A model generated the notes under the pieces. The model worked only from the letters and a program-made list of their open reading frames with translations. It did no database searches and was not told the origin of the DNA. A stretch of 64,000 nucleotides of DNA from [Clostridium] scindens (lineage in GTDB: Bacteria > Bacillota > Clostridia > Lachnospirales > Lachnospiraceae), in contig NZ_CP080442.1 in the NCBI RefSeq assembly GCF_019597925.1, forward strand, positions 1,468,001-1,532,000. The letters run 5' to 3'. Shown piece by piece: positions 53,246-60,255 of the stretch. The translations under genes were made by a program, and so were the position numbers. The first letter of the stretch is position 1. The number at the start of each line of letters is the position of its first letter.

Positions 53246-54031
53246 ATGCAGATCATAACGGGAATAGGCGAAAGCGAGCATGTCACAAGCATGCAGCATA
53301 GAGCAATATTTGAAATGGTGATAGGAGATAACAGTTACATATTAAATAAGGGGGAACTGCTTGAGCCGGAACTGCAGTCAAACAATGCGCTCAAGATCAG
53401 GAGCGGGATGCTGGCCCATCACGGCTGCATATGCGAGGTTGCACCCAATACCTATGATGAGGTGGCGATTGGAAACGGATCGCAGAGCATGAAGCGCATC
53501 GACCTTGTGGTGGCAAGGTATACGCAGAATGCAGAGACCAAGGTGGAAAGGACGGAATGGACCGTGATCCAGGGGCAGCCGGTAGAAAGCAATCCAGTAG
53601 CGCCTGACTATATCCACGGCAATATGCAGGACGGAGACCTCACGGATGACTGCCCGGTGTTTGAGGTGCATCTGGACGGGATCCAGGTAGTGGAAATTAA
53701 GAAACTGCTAAACGTTTTGGGCGGCAGCCTTGCTGAACTAAATAGAAAATTGACGTATGTCAAAACAGACATCTCGCAGAATCTTAAGGTATATCGCGAG
53801 GGGCGCAGGGTAACTGTCCAGGGGCTTGTACTAATCAATGGTACAAGCACGACGTTCGAACTGCCATACACAGCGACAGACGTTACAAGATTCTCAGCCG
53901 TTGGACTGTCTAATTCTCTGGCACTTGCCGGATATAGTTTCGGAACGGTGAAAGGTGCAGCGTGTGAAATCACATTTGGAAATGCGATCACTTATGCCGC
54001 TGTAAATTTTGCTTATTATACCAATCTATAG
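53246..54031 (+). CDS. Tail fibre / baseplate receptor-binding protein with switchable C-terminus
   Basis: A 261-residue protein. Residues 1-145 are a conserved N-terminal scaffold (AIFEMVIGDNSYILNKGELL; IDLVVARYTQNAETK). The last about 93 residues, after ELNRK at 163-167, form the tip (VTVQGLVLINGTSTTFELPY). The LNRK codons (53738-53749) lie in an inverted repeat whose partner is at 54311-54323; beyond it an alternative tip is encoded on the opposite strand. The protein probably determines which host is bound. Confidence 0.82.
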   Translation: MQIITGIGESEHVTSMQHRAIFEMVIGDNSYILNKGELLEPELQSNNALKIRSGMLAHHGCICEVAPNTYDEVAIGNGSQSMKRIDLVVARYTQNAETKVERTEWTVIQGQPVESNPVAPDYIHGNMQDGDLTDDCPVFEVHLDGIQVVEIKKLLNVLGGSLAELNRKLTYVKTDISQNLKVYREGRRVTVQGLVLINGTSTTFELPYTATDVTRFSAVGLSNSLALAGYSFGTVKGAACEITFGNAITYAAVNFAYYTNL

Positions 54032-54323
54032 CTTAGCCTTGGTGATTATCACAGATACCGCCAGCATATGACCGGATACAAAACTTCCCCAGGCGTGGAT
54101 TACAAGTAGGTTGCCACTTCGGATTTCGTAGGTGAGTTGGGATACTTGCCTGTATGGGGTACTATCATTACGTAACATTGTAATGGATATGGCATATGCA
54201 GACGCATTAGCGGTGATATCACTGATATCCCTTATGACTCCCTCAAGGACACCGCCGGAGTATTGCAAGGTTATTGTTCTGGAGTATGCGATCTGTGGCA
54301 TGGCCGTTATTTTTCTATTTAGT
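53737..54323. other. Invertible tail-fibre segment with inverted repeats
   Basis: ACTAAATAGAAAA at 53737-53749 recurs inverted at 54311-54323; with the next 6 bp, 17 of 19 positions match. Both copies are read in frame as LNRK. Between them are two convergent, equally long tip-coding regions (93 and 94 codons) whose stops share the palindrome CTATAG at the centre. Inversion would swap the tips in frame without other change. Confidence 0.8.
54026..54322 (-). CDS. Silent alternative tail-fibre C-terminus
   Basis: From LNRK (54311-54322) the minus frame continues as ITAMPQIAYSRTITLQYSGG and ends SVIITKAKL at 54026. There is no start codon or ribosome-binding site near the repeat; the open frame reaches 54415 only by running into the next gene and through a hairpin. 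So it should be expressed only after inversion, fused to the tail-fibre body. The sequence is not obviously like the current tip. Confidence 0.75.
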   Translation of the reverse strand, partial: LNRKITAMPQIAYSRTITLQYSGGVLEGVIRDISDITANASAYAISITMLRNDSTPYRQVSQLTYEIRSGNLLVIHAWGSFVSGHMLAVSVIITKAKL

Positions 54324-54370
54324 GAATAAGTAACTTTATTAACCCGGAGCCAAACGGCTCTTAGTATAAT

Positions 54371-54384
54371 GTGCGACGTCGCAC
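54371..54384. promoter_or_regulatory. Palindrome GTGCGACGTCGCAC, copy 1
   Basis: A perfect 14-bp palindrome 15 bp before the TTG of the next gene and just after TATAAT at 54365-54370. A 12-bp copy occurs before the amidase gene (55634-55645). It may be an operator or an RNA hairpin affecting translation. Confidence 0.5.
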
Positions 54385-54398
54385 GGAAAGGAGAAGAT

Positions 54399-54764
54399 TT
54401 GAAGATTATATTCAATGACGCATCGGAATTGTCCGTACAAGCGGTACGGTGCGAAGGTGATTATTTGACAGTATTATCCTTAATTGATCCCACGCAATTA
54501 CGTCACGCTTTCGAGGATCCGGTAAAGACCAAGAAGATTCAGGTAAAAGAAAGAGGACAGATTACTGCAGAGTATGAAGGTCATACTGAGTTTTATAGAA
54601 CAGAAGAGTATACTGGAGGAATTTATGGGATTGTAATGTATAAGCCTGGAAAAACTCCGGAAGAGAAGGCAGTGGAGATGGAAAAAACAGTTGAAGCAAA
54701 TGTGACACAGATCACTGATCTACAGATGGCCATTTGTGAGATTTATGAAGGGATGGTGATGTAA
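54399..54764 (+). CDS. Phage protein after the tail fibre gene, 121 aa
   Basis: TTG 54399 is correctly spaced from AAAGGAG. The product (KIIFNDASELSVQAVRCEG...) ends in a coiled coil VEMEKTVEANVTQITDLQMAI. Similar small proteins follow tail fibre genes in Lachnospiraceae phages; function unknown. The stop touches the ATG of the next gene. Confidence 0.65.
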   Translation: MKIIFNDASELSVQAVRCEGDYLTVLSLIDPTQLRHAFEDPVKTKKIQVKERGQITAEYEGHTEFYRTEEYTGGIYGIVMYKPGKTPEEKAVEMEKTVEANVTQITDLQMAICEIYEGMVM

Positions 54765-54905
54765 ATGCCGTATATGCCAAAGATATATGCGTACTTAATC
54801 CGAAAAGGGGAGAAAACCATTGATCAGGTTCCGGGAAATATTAGGGAAGAAGTTCAGCAACTTCTGGGTGATGCAGATGATCAGAGAATTCAGGACATTG
54901 ATTAA
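54765..54905 (+). CDS. CD1375-like small protein, 46 aa
   Basis: ATG 54765 follows the previous stop directly. The product (PKIYAYLIRKGEKTIDQVP...) resembles CD1375-type small phage proteins. It looks like a diverged duplicate of the 45-aa protein at 54958. The stop lies in the loop of a terminator hairpin. Confidence 0.65.
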   Translation: MPYMPKIYAYLIRKGEKTIDQVPGNIREEVQQLLGDADDQRIQDID

Positions 54906-54924
54906 GGATGTCCTGTTTTTTATT
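54891..54924 (+). terminator. Rho-independent terminator in the CD1375-like pair
   Basis: CAGGACAT (54891-54898) pairs with ATGTCCTG (54908-54915), then TTTTTTATTT. It overlaps the end of the first small gene and may attenuate expression of lysis genes. Confidence 0.75.
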
Positions 54925-54957
54925 TCCAAAATAGTCTTTCGGAAGGAGGTGGAAGTG

Positions 54958-55095
54958 ATGGCAGTTATCTATGCTACCCTGATTGTGAAGGGCAAAAAGA
55001 CCATTGCCCAGGTGCCAGATACGATTAGGGAACAGGTGAAACAGATCCTGATTGATCTGGAGGTGCCAGAACTGGCAGAAAAATTGATGGAATAG
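54958..55095 (+). CDS. CD1375 family small phage protein, 45 aa
   Basis: ATG 54958 follows GGAAGGAGGTGG. The product (AVIYATLIVKGKKTIAQVP...) matches the CD1375 pattern IYATLI-x-KGKKT found between tail and lysis genes. Function unknown. Confidence 0.7.
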   Translation: MAVIYATLIVKGKKTIAQVPDTIREQVKQILIDLEVPELAEKLME

Positions 55096-55143
55096 GACCT
55101 GTGTTAAAGCGGGTCCTTCCAGGTAGTAAAGGAAGTGAGGTAA

Positions 55144-55617
55144 ATGAATAAAATGAACATGAATTATGCAGATGCAATCATTGATGGATACAATGCAATT
55201 GTTGGGACAGTGGTGGCTGTGCTTTCTTACATATTAGGAGAACACTGGATTTTGTTCGTGGCGTTTTTACTGCTTAATGTGGCGGATTGGATCACCGGCT
55301 GGATGAAGAGCCGGATGGCCGGGAAAGAGAATTCAGTCAAGGGGTGGCAAGGTGTTTTGAAAAAACTTGGATACTGGATCATGGTAATGGTGGCATTCGG
55401 TGCTGGTGCAGTCTTTATTGAAATTGGAAAGGCGATAGGGGTTAACCTGGGAATCACAACATTATTAGGCTGGTTCGTCCTAGCATCCCTTATTATCAAT
55501 GAAATCAGATCTATTTTGGAGAATTTCGTAGAAGCTGGCTATAATGTTCCAGCCATATTAACTAAAGGTCTGCAGGTGGCAGACAGCATCGTGAATAATG
55601 ATTCAGAGGACGCGTAA
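55144..55617 (+). CDS. Phage holin
   Basis: A 157-residue membrane protein with three hydrophobic segments (about 17-38, 40-55, 75-120) and the RMAGKENSVKGWQGVLKKLGYW loop typical of the toxin secretion/phage lysis holin family. It forms lesions in the membrane that release the amidase encoded next. A terminator follows at the stop. Confidence 0.9.
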   Translation: MNKMNMNYADAIIDGYNAIVGTVVAVLSYILGEHWILFVAFLLLNVADWITGWMKSRMAGKENSVKGWQGVLKKLGYWIMVMVAFGAGAVFIEIGKAIGVNLGITTLLGWFVLASLIINEIRSILENFVEAGYNVPAILTKGLQVADSIVNNDSEDA

Positions 55618-55632
55618 CAGCGTCCTCTTTTT
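55606..55632 (+). terminator. Terminator after the holin gene
   Basis: GAGGACGC (55606-55613) pairs with GCGTCCTC (55620-55627), followed by TTTTT. Confidence 0.85.
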
Positions 55633-55633
55633 A

Positions 55634-55645
55634 TGCGACGTCGCA
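55634..55645. promoter_or_regulatory. Palindrome TGCGACGTCGCA, copy 2
   Basis: A perfect 12-bp palindrome immediately after the holin terminator and 8 bp before AGGAAGGAG of the amidase gene. Same core as 54371-54384. Confidence 0.5.
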
Positions 55646-55662
55646 CAGGAAGGAGATAGAAC

Positions 55663-56559
55663 ATGGGAACTTATAATGTACATGCAGGACACTGCCCTCA
55701 GGGGCAGGGAGCGAGTGGAGCAGTAGGATTATTGCAGGAGTCAGTAGAAGACAGGAAAGTTAAGAACAGGGTAATCTCAGCATTGCAGTCAGCGGGCCAT
55801 GTAGTCTATGACTGTACGGATGACAGCAATTGTAACGTAAGCCAGAACCTCCGAAACATCGTTGCTAAGTGCAATGCACACTCGGTAGATCTGGACGTAT
55901 CTATCCACCTGAATGCCGGAGGAGGCACAGGGGTGGAGGTCTGGTGTTATGATGGCAAGACAGCGAATATCGCGAGTGCGATCTGCCAGAATGTATCTAC
56001 TGCGCTGGGGATTTCTAACAGAGGAGTCAAATATTCGACTGGTCTGTACGTCCTTAGAAAGACGAAAGCGCCAGCATTGCTGGTGGAGTGCTGCTTCGTG
56101 GATAATCAGAATGACTATAGCCATTGGAACGTTGAAAAATGCGGTGATGATATTGCTTCCGCCATTGCGGGTAAAACTGTACAGGGTAATGCATCCGCTC
56201 CTGCACAAAATCCAGCGCCGACACCAAATGCAGGGTTTGACTTTGCAGGATGGGTAGGCAGGCTGCAGGCAGAATGTAATGCTCAGGAATTTTCAAGACA
56301 AAAAGTAGATCGCATTCCCGGCCCGATCACTCTGGCCGGATGCCCGCTGATAAAACGTGGGGCGAGCGGTAATATTACAAGGCTTGTACAGGAGCGGCTG
56401 AACTCTTTGGGCTTCTGCTGTGGTGTAGATGGCGATTATGGCCGGGCTCCGTTCCATGAGACCTATGACGCTGTAATAGCATATCAGAGAGCCAACGATC
56501 TTGTACCAAATGGAATCGTTGGACAGAAGACTTGGAGCAAGCTGCTGGGATTATCATAA
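55663..56559 (+). CDS. N-acetylmuramoyl-L-alanine amidase (endolysin)
   Basis: A 298-residue lysin. Residues 1-170 form an amidase_3 domain: zinc ligands HAGH at about 7-10, Glu in LLQES near 25, His in SIHLNAGG near 86 and the catalytic Glu in LVECCFVD near 143. After a Pro/Ala linker (about 175-190), the C-terminal domain (VQERLNSLGFCCGVDG; YQRANDLVPNGIVGQKTWSKL) is a PG-binding module. It cleaves peptidoglycan at lysis. Confidence 0.92.
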   Translation: MGTYNVHAGHCPQGQGASGAVGLLQESVEDRKVKNRVISALQSAGHVVYDCTDDSNCNVSQNLRNIVAKCNAHSVDLDVSIHLNAGGGTGVEVWCYDGKTANIASAICQNVSTALGISNRGVKYSTGLYVLRKTKAPALLVECCFVDNQNDYSHWNVEKCGDDIASAIAGKTVQGNASAPAQNPAPTPNAGFDFAGWVGRLQAECNAQEFSRQKVDRIPGPITLAGCPLIKRGASGNITRLVQERLNSLGFCCGVDGDYGRAPFHETYDAVIAYQRANDLVPNGIVGQKTWSKLLGLS

Positions 56560-56572
56560 TGGCATTATTAAG

Positions 56573-56610
56573 GCCACGAAGCGTAAGAACTTCGCGGCTT
56601 ATTATTTTGA
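56573..56610 (+). terminator. Terminator after amidase gene
   Basis: GCCACGAAG (56573-56581) pairs with CTTCGCGGC (56590-56598), one mismatch, followed by TTATTATTTT. Confidence 0.75.
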
Positions 56611-56635
56611 CAAGCTGAGAAATGTTAAAAGAATA

Positions 56636-56662
56636 AAGCCCGCTGGAAAAACCAACGGGCTT
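56636..56662. terminator. Second, bidirectional terminator at the prophage end
   Basis: AAGCCCGCTGG (56636-56646) and CCAACGGGCTT (56652-56662) pair except for one base. On the minus strand it is followed by TTATTCTTTT, so it would stop readthrough from the interrupted lipoprotein gene into the prophage. Confidence 0.7.
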
Positions 56663-56727
56663 AGAATCAAATATTGAGCCACGAACACTGCGGTTACTAT
56701 TTAGTAAATGAAATCTCCTATGCTGCT

Positions 56728-56752
56728 GGTGTAGTATTCATCATAATTCAAC
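56728..56752. other. attR attachment site
   Basis: The prophage-side arm GGTGTAGTA (56728-56736) and core AATTCAAC (56745-56752). The core equals that at 18387-18394. Joining 18386 and upstream bases to the core and 56753 onward restores the host gene without a frameshift. Confidence 0.8.
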
Positions 56753-57367
56753 CGTAAAGTCAGCCTGCCCTTCCGAGAATGCGGCAGCAGTAGAGCCAAA
56801 GTCAATGCTCTGATCGATATTTACATCCTTTGCAGGGTCGATATTGTTCTGGTTAAGGATGTATTCAAACACCATCTCAGGCATGCCGCCTTTGCGGCCG
56901 CCAAGAACATCTTTGCCTTTGATATCTTCCCAGGTGAAGTCTGGCATCTCTTCCCGGGCTACCAGGAAGTTGCCGGCCCGCTGGGTCAGCTGGGCGAAGT
57001 TGACGACGTAGTCGTTGGCACCCTCGTTGTAGGTGTAGATGGATGCTTCAGATCCCATGAAGCCGATGTCTGCACTGCCTGAAAGAACGGCGGTCATGGT
57101 CTTATCGGCGCCAAATCCTGTAACAAGATCGAGGTCGATCCCTTCATCCGCAAAATATCCTTCCTCAATGGCTACATACATCGGTGCATAGAAGATGGAG
57201 TGGGCCACTTCATTTAAGATGACCTTTGTTGGCTCCTTCTTGGTCTCTTCTTTCTTTGCCTTCGTATCTGAAGATGCGGTTTCTGCGTCATTCTTGGATG
57301 AGCAGGCAAGAAGAGAGGTCATTGCCATGGCAATGACGAGAGATACAGCAATGAATCGCTTTTTCAT
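56741..57367 (-). pseudogene. ABC transporter substrate-binding lipoprotein, N-terminal part
   Basis: 208 codons with a lipoprotein signal peptide (MKKRFIAVSLVIAMAMTSLL, lipobox LLAC with Cys at about 22), then an NMT1/SsuA-like domain (HSIFYAPMYVAIEEGYFADE; GSADIGFMGSEA). The frame ends one codon beyond the attachment core (FTVEL then stop). AAGGAGG precedes the start. Its C-terminal half is at 17963-18394. As long as the prophage is present, the full protein cannot be made. Confidence 0.9.
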
Positions 57368-57436
57368 ATAATCCTCCTTAAAATTCTAATGCTATAGTAT
57401 ATTCGGCTAAGAAGGATTTGTTACCATCCATATAGA

Positions 57437-57913
57437 TTAGCAGATTACGATGATTTTTCGAGGCGTGGTCTGCGGCGGAATACTTCTGGTTGTCGTGGAA
57501 TAGTATACGATTAGCAGCTTTCCTCCGAGAGAGCATTCGAAGGGCTGGCCATTGGAAGTCACGACTGGCGTGTAACGCTCCACATTCAATTTAAGAGACC
57601 CATCCAGGGCTTCCAGATTGTCATCGAAGTAGCCTGCATACATAGTCTCGTACGGATTGCGGCGTCCAATAAAGACTGCCTGGTATTGTGGTGGAAATAT
57701 GAGTGGTATGGGAAGGCTGGCATCATAGAAGGCGGCCACATTCATGCCGGGCCGCAGACGTACTTCATTGATGACGTACGTGTCCGGCCCGACGATAAAG
57801 TTGCTGATCCCGTCAGAATTGCGTATGCTGACCTGCCGCTGGCAGCAGTCATCGCCAAATGCTGTGATGTCCTGGATTACTCCGGTAATTGGAACTAGAT
57901 TCATAGAAGGCAT
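57437..57913 (-). CDS. Hypothetical protein, 158 aa
   Basis: No recognised family. The N-terminal half (LVPITGVIQDITAFGDDCCQRQ; RNSDGISNFIVGPDTYVI) looks like an OB-type beta barrel; the C-terminus (LGGKLLIVYYSTTTRSIPPQTTPRK) is beta-rich. No signal peptide. Encoded upstream of the interrupted lipoprotein gene and in the same direction, 70 bp apart. Confidence 0.6.
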   Translation of the reverse strand: MPSMNLVPITGVIQDITAFGDDCCQRQVSIRNSDGISNFIVGPDTYVINEVRLRPGMNVAAFYDASLPIPLIFPPQYQAVFIGRRNPYETMYAGYFDDNLEALDGSLKLNVERYTPVVTSNGQPFECSLGGKLLIVYYSTTTRSIPPQTTPRKIIVIC

Positions 57914-57949
57914 AATTAATCCCCCGTTTTTGATTAATATATGCCGGGA

Positions 57950-58147
57950 TTATTTGGATTGTTCTTCTGGCTTGATATTGGCTACCTTGGCATTGGGAGG
58001 AAGGAAATGGTACAGATCCTCATAGGACTCAAGTTCCTCAATGGAGATGGGCTCCGAAGGGATCAGTCCGGTACAGTCCTGCATGGAAGCCGCATTGGAC
58101 AAGTAGTCATAATCATCAATAATTTTCTGGTTTTTCTCATCTTTCAT
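57950..58147 (-). CDS. Hypothetical protein, 65 aa
   Basis: ATG at 58147 has CGGAGG upstream; the open frame is longer but without a site. Acidic, with no recognised domain (MKDEKNQKIIDDYDYLSNAAS...). Divergent from the PHP phosphatase gene. Confidence 0.55.
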   Translation of the reverse strand: MKDEKNQKIIDDYDYLSNAASMQDCTGLIPSEPISIEELESYEDLYHFLPPNAKVANIKPEEQSK

Positions 58148-58272
58148 AAGTATATTACCTCCGGTTCTTTGCAAAAATATAAAAAGATTAAGATTAGATT
58201 GTGTAGAAAAAGAGAAGGGTATACTGTATAATATTTCCATGAGTGTTTAGATTGAAGAAAGAAGGTCCTGCT

Positions 58273-58998
58273 ATGAACATTGAAATTGACACGCATACCC
58301 ATACGCTGGCCAGCGGCCATGCATATAATACCCTCAGGGAGATGGCGGCCATGGCTGCCGAAAAAGGCCTTAAAGGACTGGCCATCACCGAACATTCTCC
58401 AAAGATGCCCGGAACATGTCATATCTTTTACTTTCAGAACCTTAGAGTAGTTCCAAGAACCATGTACGGTATTGAACTGCTGCTGGGCACGGAGTTGAAT
58501 ATTATGAACGAGCAAGGAGAGGTAGACCTGCCGCAGACTCTATTGAAGGAAATGGATATCGCCATTGCCAGCATGCATACACCCTGTTATGAGGGAGAGA
58601 AGACCACGGAGAAGATCACGCAGGCATATTTGAAGGTGATGGAAAATGAATATGTAGATATTATCGGACATCCGGATGATGGAAGATTCCCGGCAGACTA
58701 CAAGGAACTGGCGAAGGCCGCCAAACGGACCCATACATTGCTGGAGGTCAACAATTCCTCGCTCCGTCCTACTGGCTTCAGGGTGAATACCCAGGAGAAC
58801 TGCCTGAAGATGTTAAAAGCATGCAAAGAAGAGGGCGCCATGATCGTGCTTGGAAGCGATTCTCATGTGGATGTGGATATTGCTAATTACCAGTATGCCG
58901 CAGAATTGGTAAAGAAAGCGGATTTTCCAGAAGAATTAGTGGCTAATTCCAGCCTGGAAAAATTGAAGGCTTCTTTAAAACGGAATAAAAAGGTATAG
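58273..58998 (+). CDS. PHP domain phosphatase (YcdX-like)
   Basis: A 241-residue metalloenzyme. Metal-ligand motifs of the PHP family: DTHTHTLASGHA at the N-terminus, TEHSP near 40, SMHTPC near 100, IGHPDDGRF near 132 and SDSHVDVDIA near 200. YcdX-like members hydrolyse small phosphoesters with three metal ions. ATG 58273 is preferred to an earlier in-frame GTG. TATAAT at about 58227 may be its promoter. Confidence 0.88.
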   Translation: MNIEIDTHTHTLASGHAYNTLREMAAMAAEKGLKGLAITEHSPKMPGTCHIFYFQNLRVVPRTMYGIELLLGTELNIMNEQGEVDLPQTLLKEMDIAIASMHTPCYEGEKTTEKITQAYLKVMENEYVDIIGHPDDGRFPADYKELAKAAKRTHTLLEVNNSSLRPTGFRVNTQENCLKMLKACKEEGAMIVLGSDSHVDVDIANYQYAAELVKKADFPEELVANSSLEKLKASLKRNKKV

Positions 58999-59023
58999 AC
59001 TTTACGAATTTAGTGTGTTAAAA

Positions 59024-59048
59024 TGTAACAGTAATGAAATCTGTTACA
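59024..59048. promoter_or_regulatory. Palindromic operator before the YerC-like gene
   Basis: TGTAACAG (59024-59031) and CTGTTACA (59041-59048) are perfect inverted repeats 9 bp apart. A promoter (TAGACT, 17 bp, TAAAAT) ends just upstream, so a bound protein would block it. The gene behind it encodes a TrpR-type repressor, suggesting autoregulation. Confidence 0.65.
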
Positions 59049-59062
59049 AAGGAGATAATGCT

Positions 59063-59362
59063 ATGAGTAAAAAGATTAGGACTGAGGCAGTAGATTATCT
59101 GTTTAGTGCTATATTAAGTCTGAAAGATAAAGAAGAATGCTATACTTTTTTTGAGGATATCTGTACGATTAATGAATTGCTGTCATTATCCCAGAGATTC
59201 GAAGTGGCAAAGATGCTCAGAGAACATAAGACATACCTGGAGATTGCAGAGAAGACAGGTGCATCAACAGCGACCATAAGCCGTGTAAATCGTTCGTTAA
59301 ACTACGGGAATGACGGATATGACATGGTATTCGAAAGAATCAAGACAAAAGAGGAAGAATAA
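59063..59362 (+). CDS. YerC/YecD family TrpR-related DNA-binding protein
   Basis: A 99-residue protein with the TrpR/YerC fold: FEDICTINELLSLSQRFEVAKML and the recognition helix TGASTATISRVNRSLNYG. ATG 59063 follows AAAGGAG. YerC-like proteins are autonomous repressors; the target beyond its own operator is unknown. A strong terminator separates it from the convergent gene. Confidence 0.85.
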   Translation: MSKKIRTEAVDYLFSAILSLKDKEECYTFFEDICTINELLSLSQRFEVAKMLREHKTYLEIAEKTGASTATISRVNRSLNYGNDGYDMVFERIKTKEEE

Positions 59363-59364
59363 AA

Positions 59365-59400
59365 AAGAAATAAGGCTGGCAGGCCTTATTTCTTCTTTTT
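59365..59400. terminator. Bidirectional terminator
   Basis: AAGAAATAAGGC (59365-59376) pairs perfectly with GCCTTATTTCTT (59383-59394), with T-runs on both strands. It separates the convergent yerC-like and DUF1836 genes. Confidence 0.9.
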
Positions 59401-59997
59401 ATCCTGAATTGGCTCAGGAAGATCATCGATTAATTTTTCAATCAGCAGTTTCTTTACGTATACGTCGAAACTCAGGCTGCAGATGAATGCAAAGAATTGC
59501 AGATAATCCTGTTCTGTGCCAGGGACATCGGCAAAACTGCTAAGCGCAGCATTGTAGGACTTTGCAACGTCCTTTTGCAGGTTCTCAATCCGGGATTTTT
59601 CCAGTTTGCAGATCTCTTCGTAGATAGAAGTAATATTGAAGTCCTCGTGATTATCGAAATATTTCTCTGTGATGGGTGCCAAAAGCGCCTCGATATCCTT
59701 GATCGAAAGGATATTTTTAAAATAGTATATGAAAATCATGACCAGGACATGCTCTTTGGAATACTTCTTCTTTACCGGAGGCGGCAGGAGATTATTTTTT
59801 GCGTAATTGTTGATCATCGTCTTAGTCAGAATCTTATCGTCTTTATGCCTTTTGGTAGACTGAAGCTGTTCCTCCATAAAGGTAGTTACCTGATCCATGT
59901 ATAGATCTATATTCGGGATATTCCCCGGTCTCACGTAATCAATTCGCGAGATGCTGGATAGAATGCTGTTCAGCATATCTTTTGTATCAATCGTCAT
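59386..59997 (-). CDS. DUF1836 family protein
   Basis: A 203-residue protein matching DUF1836: N-terminal LNSILSSISRIDYVRPGNIPNIDLYMDQV, a MerR-like helical part (KTMINNYAKNNLLPPPVKKKY) and KNILSIKDIEALL. Members are cytoplasmic Firmicute proteins with a winged-helix N-terminus; function unknown. ATG 59997 follows GAGGTG; an in-frame GTG at 60006 is possible. Confidence 0.78.
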   Translation of the reverse strand: MTIDTKDMLNSILSSISRIDYVRPGNIPNIDLYMDQVTTFMEEQLQSTKRHKDDKILTKTMINNYAKNNLLPPPVKKKYSKEHVLVMIFIYYFKNILSIKDIEALLAPITEKYFDNHEDFNITSIYEEICKLEKSRIENLQKDVAKSYNAALSSFADVPGTEQDYLQFFAFICSLSFDVYVKKLLIEKLIDDLPEPIQDKKKK

Positions 59998-60114
59998 GTT
60001 AATCACCTCAATATAGATATTATATAGTATTAAAAACTAGATGACAAGGGGTTTTTGCTTCTAAGACAGTTTTTGCCAGAACATTTTTATTAGGCTTGAT
60101 TTTAGAGACCAATG

Positions 60115-60143
60115 TTGATATTCCGATTTTCATAGGCTATAAT
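60115..60143 (+). promoter_or_regulatory. Promoter before the EFR1-type gene
   Basis: TTGATA (60115-60120), 17-bp spacer, TATAAT (60138-60143). A leader of about 105 nt follows, with a 29-codon ORF whose ATG overlaps the -10 and so is unlikely to be translated from this promoter. Nothing else is seen in the 250-bp gap. Confidence 0.65.
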
Positions 60144-60255
60144 GGATAAATCTCAATCCGGCAAGCAGCAGTTTGAAGGAATTGTCAAGATTCTGGGAGC
60201 AGGTAGAGCCTATGATGGAACTATGTCATAAGAAAAGTCAGGAGGAAATGAAGGT

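Larger units (their letters stand above)
18387..56752. mobile_element. Complete-looking siphovirus-type prophage, about 38.4 kb
   Basis: The element is bounded by an 8-bp direct repeat AATTCAAC (18387-18394 and 56745-56752) that is the shared core of attL and attR. It contains serine integrase, repressor, replication, packaging, head, tail, and lysis modules in the usual order, all apparently intact. The gene set (PBSX-type terminase, A118-like portal and minor capsid proteins, GP20 scaffold, Gp15 chaperone, Gp37-like baseplate) resembles temperate phages of Firmicutes. Confidence 0.95.

Noticed and set aside
54026..54415. A 129-codon minus-strand gene as an independent protein
   Set aside because: Its apparent start lies inside the next gene and no ribosome-binding site is present; the part after the inverted repeat is better explained as a silent tail-fibre tip.
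60142..60231. A 29-codon ORF before the EFR1-type gene
   Set aside because: Its ATG overlaps the -10 box and it has no ribosome-binding site, so it is probably part of the untranslated leader.
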